A program made the position numbers and the translations under genes. 64,000 bases of DNA from Rhodanobacteraceae bacterium (lineage in GTDB: Bacteria; Pseudomonadota; Gammaproteobacteria; Xanthomonadales; SZUA-5): positions 660,001 through 724,000 of the forward strand of contig JACKOW010000001.1 of the NCBI GenBank assembly GCA_024234055.1. The letters are read 5' to 3'. Below, piece after piece: positions 19,205 through 27,546 of the stretch (position 1 is its first letter; each line of letters begins with the position of its first letter). Below the pieces are notes generated by a model. The model did no database searches and was not told the origin of the DNA. It saw only the letters and a list, made by a program, of their open reading frames with translations.

Positions 19205-19600
19205 ATGCGAATCTCGGTCATTGCTTGTGCCTTGCTTCTGGCTGCGCCGATTTCAGCGCCCGCAGCCGAAATCTGCGAGATGGTCAACGATGTCGCCAAT
19301 TCCTGGAACGACATTGCCAATCTGCTGGACTCCGATGAGGCAGACGGCTTCAGCGAGAGTGATTACGAACAGATCGGCGAGGCGCTGGGCGCGCTGACCG
19401 AGGGTTCGGCCACGCTGGCGGGTGCGCTTCAGGGCGCCGGCAACGCCGATCAGGTGGCCTTGGGCGAGGAACTCGAAGCCGTGCTCTCGCACATGGCTGG
19501 AAAGGTTGACTCCGGCAACATCCAGTATCTGGCGGATTCCATCGACCAGATCACCCGGACCATGGATGCCGTGACCGACGACTGCGACGCCTCGCAGTAG
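19205..19600 (+). CDS. Small exported acidic protein, unknown
   Basis: 131 residues from ATG 19205: signal peptide MRISVIACALLLAAPISAPA, then an acidic, mainly helical mature chain rich in A, E and D with two cysteines (near the mature N-terminus and in DDCDAS at the end). I do not recognise the family. A longer in-frame start at 19094 lacks a signal peptide and is rejected. Confidence 0.65.
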   Translation: MRISVIACALLLAAPISAPAAEICEMVNDVANSWNDIANLLDSDEADGFSESDYEQIGEALGALTEGSATLAGALQGAGNADQVALGEELEAVLSHMAGKVDSGNIQYLADSIDQITRTMDAVTDDCDASQ

Positions 19601-19671
19601 CCTGGTACTTTTGGTCGGATGCGCCAAGTGCTCCGGGCAGGCATCCTTGCTTCTTTGACCGGAGTTCGTCC

Positions 19672-20466
19672 ATGTCGAGTTTGAACAAGGTCGCGCGCAA
19701 TGCCCTGGTGACAGGATCTACCAGCGGCATTGGCCTGGCCATTGCCCGGGCGCTGGCAGCGCAGGGCTTGAACATCACCCTGAATGGTTTTGGCGATGCG
19801 ACCGAGATCGAATCGCTGCGGCTGGCGATCGAGGCCGAGTTTGGGGTGAAGGCTCGCTACAGCGCTGCCGACATGCGTGACGGCGGCGCCATCGAGACCA
19901 TGGTGCAGGAAGCCACTGCGGCTTTTGGCAGTGTCGATGTGTTGGTCAACAATGCCGGCATCCAGTTCGTGTCGCCGATCGAGGAATTCCCGCTGGACAA
20001 GTGGGATCAGATCATTGCCATCAATCTGTCGGCCGCCTTTCACGCCACCCGTGCGGTGGTACCGCAGATGAAAGGCCGGCGCTGGGGGAGGATCATCAAC
20101 ACCGCCAGTGCCCACGCGCTGGTGGCATCGCCGTTCAAGAGCGCCTATGTGGCGGCCAAGCACGGCATTGCCGGCTTTACCAAGAGCGTGGCGCTGGAAC
20201 TGGCCACTTTCGGCATCACCGTCAACTCGATCTGCCCGGGCTATGTGTGGACACCACTGGTCGAACGCCAGATTCCGGACACCATGAAGGCCCGCGGCCT
20301 GACTGAGGAACAGGTCAAGCGCGATGTCATGCTGGCGGCGCAGCCGACCAAGGAATTCGTGACTGTGGAGCAGGTGGCCGCGCTGGCGGTGTTCCTGTGC
20401 TCGGACGCCGCAGCCCAGATCACCGGCAGCAACATGGCCATGGACGGCGGCTGGACCGCGCAGTAG
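19672..20466 (+). CDS. bdhA: 3-hydroxybutyrate dehydrogenase
   Basis: 264-residue short-chain dehydrogenase that oxidises (R)-3-hydroxybutyrate to acetoacetate. TGSTSGIG (14-21) binds NAD; Ser146, Tyr159 and Lys163 form the catalytic triad; GIQFVSPIEEFPLDKWDQII and the GYVWTPLVERQIPD substrate-loop segment are typical of D-3-hydroxybutyrate dehydrogenase. Together with the PhaB-like gene at 12760 it suggests polyhydroxybutyrate metabolism. Confidence 0.9.
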   Translation: MSSLNKVARNALVTGSTSGIGLAIARALAAQGLNITLNGFGDATEIESLRLAIEAEFGVKARYSAADMRDGGAIETMVQEATAAFGSVDVLVNNAGIQFVSPIEEFPLDKWDQIIAINLSAAFHATRAVVPQMKGRRWGRIINTASAHALVASPFKSAYVAAKHGIAGFTKSVALELATFGITVNSICPGYVWTPLVERQIPDTMKARGLTEEQVKRDVMLAAQPTKEFVTVEQVAALAVFLCSDAAAQITGSNMAMDGGWTAQ

Positions 20467-20553
20467 CGCCTCGTCGCAGGTGCGACCTTGCGTCGCGACC
20501 TGCACATCGCGGCCAGTGGCGAAAGTCGTTGCACTGGACGCAATACGAGATCA

Positions 20554-20684
20554 GGAGCGGAACGCAGAGAACGCAGAGAGCCGCTGAGAACGCAGAGAAA
20601 GCAAATCCAGATTCGATTTTGCATTTCTCGGGGTTCGCTCTGCTTTTCCTCGACGTTCTCTGCGAACCGCTTCTGGCATCAGGC
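20554..20684. repeat. Nonamer foldback element (ACGCAGAGA type)
   Basis: Left arm (20554-20603) contains repeated ACGCAGAGA units with one GCCGCTGAGA variant; the right arm (20636-20684) has the complementary GTTCTCTGCG and CTCTGC sequences ending GAACCGCTTC, which pairs with GAGCGGAAC at the left end. The rest of the gap 20467-20735 shows nothing else recognisable. It sits between two converging genes. Confidence 0.75.
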
Positions 20685-20735
20685 CGACTCGGTTTTCGCT
20701 ATCAACGACAAGAAGCGTTGCCAAAGCCCGGGCCG

Positions 20736-23700
20736 CTATTCGAACCCATCCACAAACAGCACATCGCCGCCGACCACATGCGGCTCGGTATCGCTGGAAC
20801 CGGCGAAAGCGCCGGTCAGTGGGTAGGTGGCGGTCAGTGTGCGGTTGCCGGGGGTGGTCGACGTCAGATTGCAGCTGCCGATGCCGCCGGTCAGGGTGGC
20901 GTTGCAGTTGGCGCCAACGCCGTCGTTGATCGCCACCGTGCCGCTGGGCGTGCCGTTGGGACTACTGACCTGGACATTGACCGTGTAGCTGGCGCCGGGC
21001 GCGGACGGATCGGGTTGGTCACTGGTGATGGTGGTGGTGGTGGCGTTGGCGACTACATGCGACTCGGTGTCGCTCGAGGGGGCGAAGGCGCCGGTTTGGG
21101 GATAGCTGGCCGTCAGTGTCTTCATGCCGGGCGTGGCCGAGATCAGATTGCAACTGCCGATGCCGCCGGTCAGCGGCGCATTGCAGGTCGCGCCGGTACC
21201 ATCGCTGACGGCGACGATGCCGGTGGGCGTGCCGTTGGCGCTGCTGACCTGCACGTTGACGGTGTAGCCGGCGCCCACGCCGGAAGGATCGGGCTGGTCG
21301 CTGGTGATGGTGGTGGTGGTCGGGTTGGCGACCAGATGGGGCTCGGTGTCACTGGAGGGTGCGTAGCTGCCAACACCCGGATAGCTCGCGGTCAGCGTGC
21401 GGTTGCCGGTGCTGGCCGAGATCAGATTGCAGCTGCCCAGACCACCGGTGAGCGGCGCATTGCAATTGGCCCCGGCGCCATCGCTGACGGCCACGGTGCC
21501 GGTGGGCGTTCCCGAGGCGCTGCCGACCTGCACGTTGACGGTGTAGGCCTGGCCTGGCGCTGAAGGATCCGGGCTGTCGCTGGTGATCGTGGTGGTAGTG
21601 GCGTTGGCCACCAGATGGGATTCGGTATCCGACGAGGCGGCAAAGATGCCGGTGGCGGGATAGCTGGCGGTCAGCGTGCGGTTGCCGCCGCTGGCCGAGC
21701 TCAGGTTGCAGCTGCCCGAGCCGCCACTCAGCGTGGCGTTGCAATTGGCGCCGGCACCATCGCTGACGGCTACCGTCCCGGTCGGTGTGCCGCCACCGCT
21801 GCTGACCGTCACCGCCACCGTATACGACTGGCCCACTGCCGACGGATCGGGATTGTCACTGGTGATGGTCGTGGTGGTGGCGATGTTGCAGTTGGTTCCG
21901 GAGACCGTCGGGCAGGGATCGCAGGCGTCGCCGATGCCGTCGTTGTCGGTGTCGGTCTGGCTGGGATTGAAGGTGCTCGGGCAGTTGTCCAGATTCAGGC
22001 AGACGCCGTCGAAATCGGCATCCCCAGTGGATTCGGTGCCACGGCACACGCAGGTGCGCGTTGCCGCAGTGGCCCAGCGGCCGTCTTCGCCGCTGATCAG
22101 TGTGCCGCGGGTGTTGGCGTGCTGGTTGTACACCCAGAAACACTGATTGACCGGGTCCACCGCGACGCCGCTGTAATCGCCCCAGCGGTTGTCGCCGCCA
22201 AAGGTGCGCACGTAGTAGGCCGATCCCGAACGCAGCAGGATCGGATTCGAGCTGCTGCCGCTGCTGTCATTGGATCGACGCGTCACGAAATAGGAGCTCG
22301 GGAAGATGCTGGAAGCTGCCGCGGAGAAACCGATGGCCGCGTGACCGTACTCGTTGACGGCGACGTTGGGATAGAAGGTATAGGTGCCACTGGCGATGGT
22401 TTCGCCGCCGATGGCGCCCTGGTCGGCCACCACCAGACTGTTGAGATTGCTGGTGTTGATCCGGATCCAGCGGGCAGTGGCCTGGCCGGCATCGACGCCA
22501 GAAGGCGGCACCACGGTGTGTGCCAGCCACAGCTCGTTGTTGCGCCACATGGCATCCGACGAACGGCGGTCGCCGGCATCGATGCGGGTCGTCGTTCCCG
22601 ATTGCGGCGCGCTGGGGATGGCCACGCTCTCATTGTCGATATTGCCCAGCGACAGGAACTGTTCGTTGATTGAGGGTGCCGACAGCGGATTGTTGATGCG
22701 CAGTACTCGAACCTGGTCGGTCGTGCCGCTGTTCCAGCCGGTTGCCACCATCCACAGGCCCACACCGTTGGGCGCGACGCCGGCCATGCGTGCCAGCTGC
22801 GTGGTATTGGGCGGGTTGGACAGGCCGGCATAGGGATTGATCACCGACACCGTCGGCGCCTGCCCGGCATAGAAAGTGCTCTTCGGGATGATCCACAGAC
22901 GTACGCCGGCATAGGTGCCGCTCAGGCCAAAGCCGAACATGTTGGCGGTGATGTAGACCGCTTCCTCATCGGCGGCAAAGCCCGGGAAATCGGCCCAGCG
23001 ATCGGCGCCGCTGATCGAGATCTTGCTGTTGATCGCGGTGAAGCGCCAGGTGCCGTTGGGATCGCCGTCGTCGGACACGGCCACGAGCAGGCGCGAGCTG
23101 TTCACCGGATCGCCGTCGGCGGTGTCGCGCCGTTCCAGCGTCAGGATGACGAAGCGATCGGAATAGGGGTCGTAGATGACCTTGGGATCGAAGGTGAAAT
23201 TGCCGCTGGGCGGATTGAGCGAGGCGAAGAAGGTGCGCAGTGATTGATTGAACTGACGCACCGGTGTGGCCGCATTGGTGTGCCATTGCACGGTGACGTT
23301 GGTGACGGTGACGACATGGCCGGTGCCCGCGGCCACATGGTTGTCAGGCGGGATGAACAGAAAACCCCCCGTAGTGCTGCTGTTGTTGTCGAAATCATTG
23401 CCCGAGAAGTTGGGTTGCGGGCCGGGAACGGCCTTGCTGCCGGCTTCGGCATCGCTTTCGGTCGGATCAGCGACGTCCGGGTGGCCGCGTCCCCGCTGGC
23501 CCGACGCGGGCAGATCCTCGCGCTTGGGCTGAACTTCCTCGCTCATCTGATAGCGAGCGGCCTCAGCCTCAGGGACCGGATCGAAGCTGGCTTCCACCGG
23601 AACCACGAGGCTGTCGACTGTCTGCGCCGTGATCTCGCCGAAGGCTGCCTGGCCTTGTTGTTGCGCGCCGAAGACGAATGCAGGATTGCGGGCATCGCTG

Positions 23701-23786
23701 ACCGGCGTCTCCCGAACCATCTGGCTGCAGGCCGCACAACACAGCAGGACGTAAATCAGGGCTGGAACTTTGCGGCTGCGGAGCAT
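20736..23786 (-). CDS. Exported multidomain protein with TSP3 and Ig-like repeats
   Basis: 1016 residues. N-terminal hydrophobic signal with cysteines (LLCCAACS), possibly a lipoprotein signal. A long N-terminal domain (about residues 100-590) is unrecognised; then thrombospondin type 3 calcium-binding repeats (NLDNCPSTFNPSQTDTDNDG) and four 93-residue Ig-like repeats, each beginning TTTTITSD and containing a TGTVAVSDGAGANCNA-type strand. It ends in VLFVDGFE, a short acidic tail reminiscent of a sorting signature on exported proteins of related bacteria (from memory, unverified). Likely cell-surface or secreted; no enzymatic motif was found. Confidence 0.75.
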   Translation of the reverse strand: MLRSRKVPALIYVLLCCAACSQMVRETPVSDARNPAFVFGAQQQGQAAFGEITAQTVDSLVVPVEASFDPVPEAEAARYQMSEEVQPKREDLPASGQRGRGHPDVADPTESDAEAGSKAVPGPQPNFSGNDFDNNSSTTGGFLFIPPDNHVAAGTGHVVTVTNVTVQWHTNAATPVRQFNQSLRTFFASLNPPSGNFTFDPKVIYDPYSDRFVILTLERRDTADGDPVNSSRLLVAVSDDGDPNGTWRFTAINSKISISGADRWADFPGFAADEEAVYITANMFGFGLSGTYAGVRLWIIPKSTFYAGQAPTVSVINPYAGLSNPPNTTQLARMAGVAPNGVGLWMVATGWNSGTTDQVRVLRINNPLSAPSINEQFLSLGNIDNESVAIPSAPQSGTTTRIDAGDRRSSDAMWRNNELWLAHTVVPPSGVDAGQATARWIRINTSNLNSLVVADQGAIGGETIASGTYTFYPNVAVNEYGHAAIGFSAAASSIFPSSYFVTRRSNDSSGSSSNPILLRSGSAYYVRTFGGDNRWGDYSGVAVDPVNQCFWVYNQHANTRGTLISGEDGRWATAATRTCVCRGTESTGDADFDGVCLNLDNCPSTFNPSQTDTDNDGIGDACDPCPTVSGTNCNIATTTTITSDNPDPSAVGQSYTVAVTVSSGGGTPTGTVAVSDGAGANCNATLSGGSGSCNLSSASGGNRTLTASYPATGIFAASSDTESHLVANATTTTITSDSPDPSAPGQAYTVNVQVGSASGTPTGTVAVSDGAGANCNAPLTGGLGSCNLISASTGNRTLTASYPGVGSYAPSSDTEPHLVANPTTTTITSDQPDPSGVGAGYTVNVQVSSANGTPTGIVAVSDGTGATCNAPLTGGIGSCNLISATPGMKTLTASYPQTGAFAPSSDTESHVVANATTTTITSDQPDPSAPGASYTVNVQVSSPNGTPSGTVAINDGVGANCNATLTGGIGSCNLTSTTPGNRTLTATYPLTGAFAGSSDTEPHVVGGDVLFVDGFE
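20766..21881 (-). repeat. Four tandem 279-bp coding repeats (Ig-like domains)
   Basis: Four consecutive 93-codon units of the exported protein, boundaries near 21603, 21324 and 21045. Each has the order TITSD, YTVNVQV, GTPTG, CNA..GG.GSCNL, RTLTASYP and SSDTE. The two cysteines per unit (CNA and SCNL) are conserved in all four and could form one disulfide per domain. Confidence 0.85.
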
Positions 23787-23980
23787 GGCCGACCTCGGGA
23801 TTTGTCTGCTCGCAGTTTAATCCAGGGCGTCGGCGCTGCCGGGTTCAATTCCACTGAATGGACGTGGCGGCGTTGACGATTAGATACCGGACGGCGCGCG
23901 CAGGACTCTGGAACTCGCTAACATCCAGCGCACGCGACATCGATGCGTCGCCGGTTTCAAGTACTCGAGGAGGAACACCC

Positions 23981-24289
23981 GTGAGCTTTCGTTTTTCAGC
24001 AATGTTGTTGCTCGTGCTTTGCGCCAGCGCAGCTCAGGCCCAGCAGGGCGTGAACCCGAAACAGATGTCGGAGGAAGAGCGCGCAGAGATCAATGCCCAG
24101 CGTCGCGCCGGTTGCAAGGCCCACGCCGAGAATCTGAAGATGCTCAAGGGCGATGGCCGCTTCATGATCGAAGAGAACGGCAAGCAGCGCGAGTTGACCC
24201 AGGCCGAGCGCGATGGCCAGATCGCCGAGACCGAGAAAATCCTCGAGACCTATTGCGGCGAGAAGCCCAAGGGTGATGCCGCCGGTTGA
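23981..24289 (+). CDS. Small exported protein with coiled, charged chain
   Basis: 102 residues from GTG 23981, which has a strong GAGGAGG ribosome binding site. Signal peptide of about 21 residues ending AQAQQ. The mature part is charged and helical with two cysteines (RRAGCKAH and ETYCGEK), resembling the tail of DUF4124-type proteins (CxxAxxNLxxL ... L..AER); that similarity is inference. Function unknown. Confidence 0.7.
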   Translation: MSFRFSAMLLLVLCASAAQAQQGVNPKQMSEEERAEINAQRRAGCKAHAENLKMLKGDGRFMIEENGKQRELTQAERDGQIAETEKILETYCGEKPKGDAAG

Positions 24290-24395
24290 TTGGCGCTGAC
24301 CCGCCGCGCACCTTGGACGACTTGGGGCGCAGGGCCTGGATGGCACCGCCCTATCGTCACGCAGGCCGCGATGGGGCCAACGTGAGCTACGCGGG

Positions 24396-25688
24396 CTAGC
24401 GCCGTTCGATGATCGCGGCGACGCCCATGCCGCCGGCGGCGCAGGCCGTGACCAGCACGCGTCCACCCCCGGTATCCTTCAGCAACCTGGCGGCGCCCGC
24501 GATCATGCGTGCACCGGTGGCGGCAAAGGGATGACCGATGGCGAGGCTGCCGCCGGCAATGTTGAGCTTGTCGCGATCAATCGCGCCCAGCGGTGCACCG
24601 AGGCCGAGACGTTCGCGGCAGTAAGTCGCTGACTCGAAAGCCGCCAGCGTGCACAGCACCTGCGCCGCGAAGGCCTCGTGGATCTCGAACAAATCGAAAT
24701 CGGCAAAGCTGAGGCCGTTGCGTTGCAGCAGTCGCGCGACTGCTACCGTTGGCGCCATCAGCAGGCCCTCGCCACCGACGAAATCCACGGCTGAGACTTC
24801 GGCATCGACCAGATGCGCCAGCACCTCGCGGCCCTCGGCAGCGGCCCAGTCAGGTGCTGCCAGCAGCACGGCACTGGCGCCATCAGTCAGCGGCGTGGAG
24901 TTGCCCGCGGTCAGTGTGCCCTGGCCGGATTTGCGATCAAAGGCGGGCTTCAGCGAGGCCAGTTTGTCGAGGCTGGTGTCGGGCCTGAGGATGTTGTCGC
25001 GCTTCTGGCTGCGGAAGGGCGCGATCAGATCATCGTAAAAGCCGCGCTCAAATGCCGTATGCGCCTTCTGATGGCTGTCGAAGGCCAGTTGATCCTGATC
25101 CCTGCGGCTGATGCCCCAGGTCTTGGCCATCATCTCGCAATGTTCACCCATGCTCTTGCCGGTGCGCGGTTCGCTGACCGCCGGGGCGACCGGCTTGAGC
25201 TCGCCGAAGCCGAAACCCTTGAAGGCGCGCAAGCGCTCGCCGAAAGTCCTGGCGCGATTCACGGCCAGCATCCGCGCATTCAGTTCACGGCTCAGCACCA
25301 GCGGCACCTCGCTGGCGCTGTCGCTGCCACCGCCGATGCCGGTTCGGATCTGACCCAGCGCGATCTTGTTGGCGACCACGATCGCCGATTCGAATCCGGT
25401 GCCGCAGGCGCGTTGCAGGGTCAGGCCAGGGGTGGTGTGCGCCAGTCCGGAGCCGAGCGCGATCTCTCGGGCCAGATTCCAGTCCCGCGAGTGCTTCAGG
25501 ACTGCGCCGAAGGCGAGTTCGCCCAGTTCCAGGCCCTTGAGGTCGAAACGATCAACCATGCGATTGACCACTTCCGTGCCCAGCGCCAGGTTGCAGAGGT
25601 CGACATAGGCGGTGTTCTGACGGCAGAAGGGGATGCGCAAGCCACCGAGAATGGCGGCCAGAGGACGGCGCTCGGACATGGCAGACAC
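24396..25688 (-). CDS. fadI: Thiolase (FadI-like acetyl-CoA acyltransferase)
   Basis: 430-residue thiolase. Cys95 in QRACGTGFES is the acyl-accepting nucleophile; EIHEAFAAQ, GGSLAIGHPFAATGARM and VTACAAGGMG supply the remaining active-site His and Cys. The length and the KTWGISRRDQDQLAFDSHQKA segment fit the FadI branch of beta-oxidation thiolases more than the shorter biosynthetic PhaA type. No FadJ partner is adjacent, so acetyl-CoA acetyltransferase activity is also possible. Confidence 0.78.
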   Translation of the reverse strand: MSAMSERRPLAAILGGLRIPFCRQNTAYVDLCNLALGTEVVNRMVDRFDLKGLELGELAFGAVLKHSRDWNLAREIALGSGLAHTTPGLTLQRACGTGFESAIVVANKIALGQIRTGIGGGSDSASEVPLVLSRELNARMLAVNRARTFGERLRAFKGFGFGELKPVAPAVSEPRTGKSMGEHCEMMAKTWGISRRDQDQLAFDSHQKAHTAFERGFYDDLIAPFRSQKRDNILRPDTSLDKLASLKPAFDRKSGQGTLTAGNSTPLTDGASAVLLAAPDWAAAEGREVLAHLVDAEVSAVDFVGGEGLLMAPTVAVARLLQRNGLSFADFDLFEIHEAFAAQVLCTLAAFESATYCRERLGLGAPLGAIDRDKLNIAGGSLAIGHPFAATGARMIAGAARLLKDTGGGRVLVTACAAGGMGVAAIIERR

Positions 25689-25743
25689 TCCCTGCGGTCA
25701 AGAGTACCAGTGTAGACCAGTGCCGGCTTGCGCGCGCAGCGCG

Positions 25744-25770
25744 GGTTGTTGGTTGTCGGTTGTCGGTTGG
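25744..25770. repeat. Heptamer array, left arm (TTGTTGG/TTGTCGG)
   Basis: About four 7-base units reading GGTTGTT, GGTTGTC on the + strand. It is the inverted counterpart of the CCGACAA array at 26037-26120, so the two bracket the 509-base gap 25689-26197 between divergent genes. The space between holds a GC-rich purine stretch and degenerate GTCCAGAC-like sequences at 25918-25970. Confidence 0.8.
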
Positions 25771-25992
25771 AGCTGGATCACGCGGAGGCGCGGAGGCCGC
25801 GGGGAGAAACTGCAATGGGGCTGGTTCAGTGGACAGTCGGTGAGCCCCTGCTCAGCGGCGACTGCGCTGCCCTGCCGGCGTCATTGCGCGCAGCGAAACA
25901 ATGAGGTCAGCGCTTGTGGGTCCAGACTTGTCTGCTTGTGGGTCCCGACTTGTCTGTGTGGACCCACAATAGCGCCGAAGCCCGTAGCCTTT

Positions 25993-26120
25993 CCCCGTGC
26001 CCCGTGCCCCGTGCCCCGTGCCCCGTGCCCCGTGCCCCAACCACCAACCGACAACCGACAACCGACAACCACCAACCGACAACCACCAACCGACAACCGA
26101 CAACCGACAACCGACAATCG
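25993..26120. repeat. CCCGTGC array followed by CCGACAA/CCACCAA array
   Basis: After the head CGTAGCCTTTCC come 6.6 copies of CCCGTGC (25993-26038), which pass straight into about twelve 7-base units of CCGACAA and CCACCAA type (to about 26120). The register of seven is kept across the junction. An ORF can be read through the array, but only as an artefact of period 7. Confidence 0.95.
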
Positions 26121-26197
26121 ACCGCCCCACCCACCGACACCCTGTTCGCGCCACCTGCGCTATCGTCCGCGCCCTTGAAGTGGGTGTTGGAGCTGGG

Positions 26198-27328
26198 ATG
26201 GCGACGGTCTGGATGGGGGTGCTGGCGCTGGAGCCGGTGGCGGGGGCCTTGCCGCAGCGGCACCTGCTGACGCGGGCGACGGCCGAGGGGCTGATGGCGG
26301 CGATGGGCGCGCAACTGGCGCGCTTCCTGCCACCCGAACACGACTACGGCTTTGTCTGGTCGGCGGCCCTGTACGACCCGGCGCAACTGCTGCGCCCGGG
26401 GTTTCCGGTGCATCAGGAGCTGGGAAATCTGTTTCTGGCCGGACAGCGTGCCGGCGTGGCCGCGGGCCACAGTTTGACGCTGTGCGAGCGCGACGGGCGA
26501 ATGCCCACGGCCCTGCTGGAGCCGGACGTGGCGATCGGCGGCGGCACGCTGTTCACGATTCCGGTGGCGATCACCGGCAGCGATGACGCCATTGCCGCGG
26601 CTACCGAGCGACTGGAAATCGATCTATACGGGCAGGGCCTGGCCGATGCCGCGATCGTGTACGAACTGGCGCGCGATCTGGGACTGTCCTTCGAGCATGT
26701 GCGACTGATGTCCTTGCTGGACCTCTCGGCGATGATGGCGGCTCAACTCGAACACATCGGGTTCGGTTTTGCCTGGCAACTGATCGAGGAGCGGCTGTAT
26801 GGCAATCCGTCGCAGTGCCTGGAAGTGAGCACGGCGCTGGGGCAGTCACTGAAGCTGGATGACGGCGCGGTCTGGCTGTCCTTTCTGCCGTATTCGCTGT
26901 ATGCGCGGCAGAATGCCGGCCTCGGTGATCAACGCTTGAACGAATATGTGGCGCAGCTGCATGAGTTTCGTCAGCTGCAGGGGCTGCTGGCAGCGCACGG
27001 CATGATTGTACGGGTGCGTCTGCCGCAGGCGGACACCGGGCATGCCTGCTCGCGCCAGAACGATGATTTCGTCATCGAGAGTCTGAGTGCCAACGCGCCC
27101 GTGCGCGCCTGCCTGCACGAGGCTGCCGGACTCGGTGCGATCGCGCTGACGCTGGTCGATGCCGCCGGTGCCGCGGTCGAGCATCGCTATCCGCTATCGG
27201 CGGCGGCAATCGGGCGCTTTCGCGACGAGGCCCGGGCGCAGCAATGGCCGATCGAGCGCCTGGGACGCGTCGTCCTCAGCACGGACGGCGAGGATTTGGC
27301 TGCACCCTCGGAGGGTGTTCGCCACTAA
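26198..27328 (+). CDS. Unrecognised protein of 376 residues
   Basis: A long open frame of coding character from ATG 26198 (alternative ATG 26213). No signal peptide or membrane segment; mixed alpha/beta composition. Stretches such as PPEHDYGFVWSAALYDPAQL, DLYGQGLADAAIVYELARDL and VWLSFLPYSLYARQNAGLGD look folded but match no family I know. Upstream frame extension into the heptamer array is not credible. It is divergent from fadI and precedes hrpA on the same strand. Confidence 0.65.
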   Translation: MATVWMGVLALEPVAGALPQRHLLTRATAEGLMAAMGAQLARFLPPEHDYGFVWSAALYDPAQLLRPGFPVHQELGNLFLAGQRAGVAAGHSLTLCERDGRMPTALLEPDVAIGGGTLFTIPVAITGSDDAIAAATERLEIDLYGQGLADAAIVYELARDLGLSFEHVRLMSLLDLSAMMAAQLEHIGFGFAWQLIEERLYGNPSQCLEVSTALGQSLKLDDGAVWLSFLPYSLYARQNAGLGDQRLNEYVAQLHEFRQLQGLLAAHGMIVRVRLPQADTGHACSRQNDDFVIESLSANAPVRACLHEAAGLGAIALTLVDAAGAAVEHRYPLSAAAIGRFRDEARAQQWPIERLGRVVLSTDGEDLAAPSEGVRH

Positions 27329-27338
27329 CCAGAGCCCT

Positions 27339-27538
27339 CTTGTCCGCCAAGGACGCCAAGAAGAGCGGAAGGGAAGCGGAAGAGATTGGACATGGTTGAG
27401 TTTGGGCGAACAAGGCCAATGTGCGTTGACCACGACGTTGGAGTCCGTGAATCTGGCTGCAGGTCCGCTGGAGGCAAGGTGTGCCCGGAAGCCCGACTTT
27501 CCAAGGCTCTGCTTCGCGTCCTTTGCGGACCCATGCTC
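27339..27538. repeat. Nonamer foldback element before hrpA
   Basis: Left arm TTGTCCGCCAAGGACGCCAA and following purine-rich sequence (27339-27386); right arm GGCTCTGCTTCGCGTCC..GCGGAC (27505-27538). The complement of the right arm, GAGCATGGGTCCGCAAAGG, nearly equals the left part of the element inside hrpA at 29384. The right arm stops eight bases before the hrpA ATG. Confidence 0.75.
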
Positions 27539-27546
27539 TACGCCCG

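Noticed and set aside
25997..26197. In-frame extension of the 26198 gene through the heptamer array (PRAPCPV repeats)
   Set aside because: Period-7 arrays without stop codons are open in several frames on both strands and translate to a seven-residue repeat; this is an artefact of the array, seen also at 31984, 36547 and 56730.
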